This document shows, piece after piece, positions 61,730-64,000 of a stretch of DNA of 64,000 nucleotides. Origin of the DNA: KACC-23026 sp963829575 (GTDB lineage: Bacteria > Bacillota > Bacilli > Bacillales > Sporolactobacillaceae); NCBI GenBank assembly GCA_963829575.1, contig CAWHJF010000016.1, forward strand, positions 62,001 through 126,000, in the 5' to 3' direction. The first letter of the stretch is position 1; each line of letters starts with the position of its first letter. A program made the translations under genes and the position numbers. Below the pieces are notes generated by a model. It was not told the origin of the DNA. It saw only the letters and a list, made by a program, of their open reading frames with translations, and searched no databases.

Positions 61730-62395
61730 CTAAGAAAATTTCTGTTGGTTTTTGTGCGTAACGGAGAGCCCATCGCCAACCGGCAACAAGATCGTTTCAT
61801 AGCCTTCTAAATCGTGTAACCATTGATTAAACGCCCTCATTTTTTTTGCTAGTTTTTGAACGCGTTTAGGCGCTAAGTCTGGTTCCATCACATACCCCCG
61901 GAACAAGACATTGTCACACAATACAATACCTTCCTCATTTAAAAGCGGTGTGTAGGCATTAAAAAAGGTTTGATAATGGCCTTTTCCAGCATCGATAAAA
62001 ATGAGATCAAAAGGCCCGTAGGAAGCCAAGTCAGCAGGTGGCTCCAAGGCATCCGTTTCAATAAGGGTTATGCGATCCTTTAACTGAACGTGTTGAAAAT
62101 TTTGGCGCGCCTGGTCTGCCATGTTTGGATCGCGTTCGAGCGTCACAACATGTCCTGTTTCACCCGCCGCCAAGGCCATGTTTATAGCGGAATAACCAAT
62201 TGCTGCGCCAATTTCTAATATTTTTTTGGGAGTATGCAAGCGAATCAACATCTCAACCGTTCCCATTGTTTCCGGCTGCATAATCGGAATTCGCTCGGCT
62301 CGGGCAACTTCGACCATCTGGTCCAATTTCGGCAACCGCTCTTTTCGCAATTCTGCCAAATAAGTTGACAGATCTTCAGAGATCATATCTGACAT
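61730..62395 (-). CDS. trmR: tRNA 5-hydroxyuridine methyltransferase TrmR (YrrM)
   Basis: Family 3 O-methyltransferase (221 residues) making 5-methoxyuridine at the tRNA wobble position from hydroxyuridine. Motifs ILEIGAAIGYSAI, DLIFIDAGKGHYQ and VLCDNVLFRG with metal-binding acidic residues. The ATG at 62395 has GAGGG five bases upstream. The usual adjacent peptidase-like TrhP genes are missing, so the hydroxylation step must be supplied elsewhere. Confidence 0.87.
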   Translation of the reverse strand: MSDMISEDLSTYLAELRKERLPKLDQMVEVARAERIPIMQPETMGTVEMLIRLHTPKKILEIGAAIGYSAINMALAAGETGHVVTLERDPNMADQARQNFQHVQLKDRITLIETDALEPPADLASYGPFDLIFIDAGKGHYQTFFNAYTPLLNEEGIVLCDNVLFRGYVMEPDLAPKRVQKLAKKMRAFNQWLHDLEGYETILLPVGDGLSVTHKNQQKFS

Positions 62396-62502
62396 CCAAT
62401 CCCTCAATTCATCATAACTTTACAAGTAGCTTGTGTTCTAAAGATCAGACACACAAGCGAATTTTGCGTCTTATACCGCCCCATTGGCTAGTCTATAGAG
62501 AA

Positions 62503-62528
62503 GAGGGCTGACGCGATGGTCAACCCTC
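62503..62528 (-). terminator. Hairpin after mltG
   Basis: GAGGGTTGAC, six-base loop, GTCAGCCCTC followed by a T/C-rich stretch on the minus strand; weak terminator. Confidence 0.55.
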
Positions 62529-62569
62529 AACTGGGCTTACTTCATACTGAATTAATACTTCCCAATGCT

Positions 62570-63702
62570 CTATTTTTTATTCCATTCACTTGAATATTTT
62601 TGAACGTTTGCATTATGTTGTTTCAATGTTTTGGCATATAAAATCTGTCCATTAGGACGCGCGTAGAAATAGAGATAGTCGGTCTTAGTTGGACTTAACA
62701 CAGCTTCCAATGAAATAAGGCTTGGGTTATTGATTGGTCCAATTGGAAGACCTTTGTTCTTATAGGTATTGTAAGGTGAATTCACTTGAAGTTCCTTATC
62801 CGTATAGCTGTGTAAATGCTTCTGCTCCGCATAACCAATTGTAGGATCGGTTTGGAGTGGCATGCCTTTTTGTAGTCGGTTAAAGAAAACACCAGCGATG
62901 ATCGCCCGGTCGTTGGACGTCTGAGCTTCCCCTTCAACAAGCGAGGCCATCGTCAAGATCTGATGTACATTCTTTAATGAGCTCTTGGCAATCAAGCCTT
63001 TATTTTGGTTTAAGACCGATTGTGTTTTATCAAGCATGGCGTCAATGATTTGGTCAAGCGACGGGTTCTTAACCGTGAAACTATACGTCGCTGGAAATAA
63101 ATACCCTTCAAGTGGATAATCGACCTTCTTATATTTGTCTGAAAGGACGGTCTTTAAGAATGGATATTTTTTCAGATAATGCTTTTGAACATAGGCGCGA
63201 TCAGACAACTTCTTAAGAACATCTTTTTCCTTAAGCTTCGTTTTGCTTGCGATCCGGGCTGCGATATCTTTCACCCAAAATCCTTCAGGAATCGTTAATT
63301 TAAGAAGGGCTGGGCGATACACATCCCCTGACTGCAACTTGGTAATGATGTCTTGAATAGGCATCGACGAGAGAGTTGATAATCTCCCGCCATGAAATTT
63401 TGTTCATTTTTGTATTTCACGTAATAATGAAACACTTTCGCACTATGGATGACGCCTTTGTCTTGTAAAATCTGTGAAATGCCTTTAACCGATGTTCCGC
63501 TCGGAATGTTGACTACCACTTTTTTGTGGTTAGATAGATCGGCTGGCTCAAGCCCTCGATGAATATAATGATATGTATAGCTAACTGTACCAATAAAAAA
63601 GATAATTAAAGCCAATAGAATGACAAGCACAATTCGTCGGACCAAACGGGCTTCATTTGCTCGTCCACGAAGCTTGTTCATTCGATCGTTCATATCTGAC
63701 AC
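62570..63702 (-). pseudogene. mltG: Endolytic transglycosylase MltG, one frameshift
   Basis: MltG (YrrL, YceG family) cuts glycan strands during synthesis at the membrane. The first part (from GTG 63702) gives the membrane anchor (about 23-45, IVLVILLALIIFFIG), the LysM-like region and MAGDYQLS; one base is then missing in a GA dinucleotide run at about 63365-63375. The rest, from MPIQDIITKLQSG through VEGEAQTSNDRAI (catalytic Glu) to GLPIGPINNPSL, continues in the next frame. Adding one base gives about 377 residues. Probably a sequencing or assembly error; otherwise truncated. Confidence 0.87.
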
Positions 63703-63848
63703 ATCTGTCTCTCCTTTCGAACAAGTCCTTTTCCATTATACTATAAGGGACTTAATTGTCGAGTCGCTTCGACAGATGTTTCATTGAATTGCTAAAAAAC
63801 ACATCCTGAACCCCACAAAAGTCTTTAAGTCCATTTCACTATATTTAG

Positions 63849-63875
63849 AAAAGGTGCCCCAGTGTAGGGCACCTT
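63849..63875 (-). terminator. Terminator of yrzB
   Basis: AAGGTGCCC, six-base loop, GGGGCACCTT and a short T-run on the minus strand. Confidence 0.8.
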
Positions 63876-63882
63876 GTTCTGT

Positions 63883-64000
63883 TTAAAGTTCTTCTTCTTC
63901 GACAAAGGTGTTGATCATTTCTTCAACCATATCCCATTCTTCATCGGTTTCGATCGGATATAAGTTGAATTCACCGTCTAGGTCGCCATCAAATCGAAAC
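63883..64000 (-). CDS. yrzB: YrzB (DUF1292) protein, C-terminal part
   Basis: The last 39 codons of a DUF1292 protein; the start lies beyond the window. FNLYPIETDEEWDMVEEM and the acidic ending FVEEEEL match YrzB. Its place upstream of mltG matches B. subtilis, where yrzB is near yrrK and alaS. Confidence 0.85.
   Translation of the reverse strand, partial: FRFDGDLDGEFNLYPIETDEEWDMVEEMINTFVEEEEL

Noticed and set aside
1..64000. tRNA, rRNA, insertion sequences or prophage genes
   Set aside because: None could be recognised on either strand.

Overview
This window comes from the chromosome of a low-to-moderate GC, endospore-forming member of the Bacillales. The supporting evidence is the gene content (sigK, gpr, yqfC/yqfD, sda, yqxA, a YjcZ-type peptide), the competence genes comEA/EB/EC/ER, a CIRCE-controlled hrcA-grpE-dnaK-dnaJ cluster, and gene order that matches two Bacillus subtilis blocks. 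Proteins are clearly diverged from B. subtilis, so a related family or genus (for example Sporolactobacillaceae or a neighbour) is possible, but the species cannot be named from the sequence.

Layout. 46-4401: phoH, yqfD, yqfC, an unknown gene and floA, all on the minus strand, floA behind a clear sigma-W promoter. 4616-6365: a two-gene drug-export-type ABC transporter. 6519-8477: yqeY, rpsU (59 codons) and divergent yqeW. 8551-17616: deoC, mtaB, rsmE, prmA, dnaJ, dnaK, grpE, hrcA. 17744-20792: hemW and lepA, both broken by single-base deletions. 21024-22077: twenty copies of a 52-bp tandem repeat. 22104-24486: yqxA, gpr and divergent rpsT, with spoIIP missing from its usual place between gpr and yqxA. 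24677-27021: a polar amino-acid ABC importer with an attenuator-like hairpin. 27114-33622: holA, yqzM, comEC, comEB, comEA, comER. 33798-39010: yqeM, rsfS, yqeK, nadD, yhbY, aroE, yqeH, yqeG. 39236-40476: a DnaA-box cluster, sda, a zinc-ribbon gene and a decayed second copy of sda. 40729-45921: two cation/proton antiporters flanking a YjcZ peptide, then an ABC-F protein. 45984-50657: uninterrupted sigK, a CwlO-like cell-wall hydrolase and a two-gene MotA/MotB-like motor resembling ZorA/ZorB. 51008-55125: odhB and odhA. 55746-64000: yrhC, luxS, mtnN, yrrS, a small KTSC-like gene, pbpI, greA, udk, trmR, mltG (frameshifted) and the 3' end of yrzB.

How the genes fit together. Much of the window is housekeeping: chaperones, ribosome and tRNA modification or assembly, NAD and shikimate synthesis, and the 2-oxoglutarate dehydrogenase E1/E2 pair. 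Layered on this are development genes (sporulation sigma factor and proteases, the Sda checkpoint, DNA uptake) and envelope genes (FloA, PbpI, MltG, NlpC/P60, ABC transporters). mtnN directly followed by luxS forms a compact route from S-adenosylhomocysteine to homocysteine and AI-2.

The points most worth a second look are the 52-bp array with an internal inverted repeat, the decayed sda duplicate overlapping another gene, the orphan Zorya-like motor pair, and four separate minus-one frameshifts in three conserved genes, which look more like sequencing errors than real pseudogenes.
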